The notes under the pieces were generated by a model, which was not told the DNA's origin, made no database searches, and worked only from the letters and a program-made list of their open reading frames with translations. From Pseudomonadota bacterium (GTDB lineage: Bacteria > Pseudomonadota > Alphaproteobacteria > Micropepsales > Micropepsaceae): a stretch of DNA of 14,602 bases. The stretch spans positions 1-14,602 of the forward strand of contig JAKBAU010000056.1 in NCBI GenBank assembly GCA_021808875.1. Reading direction: 5' to 3'. This document shows positions 14,564 to 14,602 of this stretch, one piece after another. Made by a program: the position numbers and the translations under genes. Each line of letters begins with the position of its first letter. The stretch's first letter is position 1.

Positions 14564-14602
14564 GAGGCATGCAGCACCTAGCCCGCAAGTCCCTCCGGGT
14601 CA

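Noticed and set aside
1..14602. CRISPR array or tandem repeat block
   Set aside because: No regularly spaced direct repeats were seen on reading through the window.

Overview
The window is about 14.6 kb of moderately GC-rich DNA from what looks like an alphaproteobacterium. The clues are the style of the catabolic genes, a relic of a helix-turn-helix family I associate with alphaproteobacterial plasmids and islands, and the tRNA-Glu sequence. I cannot place it to genus; a sphingomonad or a member of the Acetobacteraceae/Rhodospirillales would both fit. Overall it reads as accessory, island-type DNA: two intact-looking gene blocks set among broken genes and insertion-sequence debris, ending at a tRNA gene.

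Left flank (1-3343): the C-terminal part of an AraC-type regulator (interrupted by a stop codon near the window edge), a decayed fragment of a YbfB/YjiJ-type MFS transporter, a fragment of an IS66-type TnpA on the minus strand, and an almost complete IS4-family element (1824-3343) with perfect 19-bp terminal inverted repeats and a frameshifted DDE transposase.

Central block (3446-10716): a TetR-family regulator on the minus strand, then a roughly 0.9 kb gene-poor stretch of probable relics. After it comes a plus-strand catabolic cluster: acyl-CoA synthetase, SDR dehydrogenase, SurE-type phosphatase, a second SDR dehydrogenase, and a beta-keto acid cleavage enzyme (BKACE, DUF849). A reasonable reading is a pathway in which a hydroxy acid, possibly released from a phosphate ester, is oxidised by the SDRs to a beta-keto acid. 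BKACE would then cleave this with acetyl-CoA to acetoacetate and a new acyl-CoA, while the ligase activates an upstream or product acid. TetR is the obvious candidate regulator. The substrate is unknown, and this cluster is the best candidate in the window for an undescribed system.

Right block (10717-13798): a terminator-like hairpin, a short diverged piece of an IS4-type transposase, then a minus-strand operon encoding an ArsR-rhodanese fusion regulator, a YbfB/YjiJ-type MFS transporter (start overlapping the regulator stop by ATGA) and a DUF2938 membrane protein. A perfect 15-bp inverted repeat just upstream of the regulator is a strong operator candidate.

Right edge (13799-14602): a frameshifted helix-turn-helix pseudogene runs tail to tail into the C-terminal relic of a tyrosine recombinase, next to the 3' end of a tRNA-Glu(CTC) gene. 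This is the usual layout of one end of a tRNA-integrated island that has since decayed.
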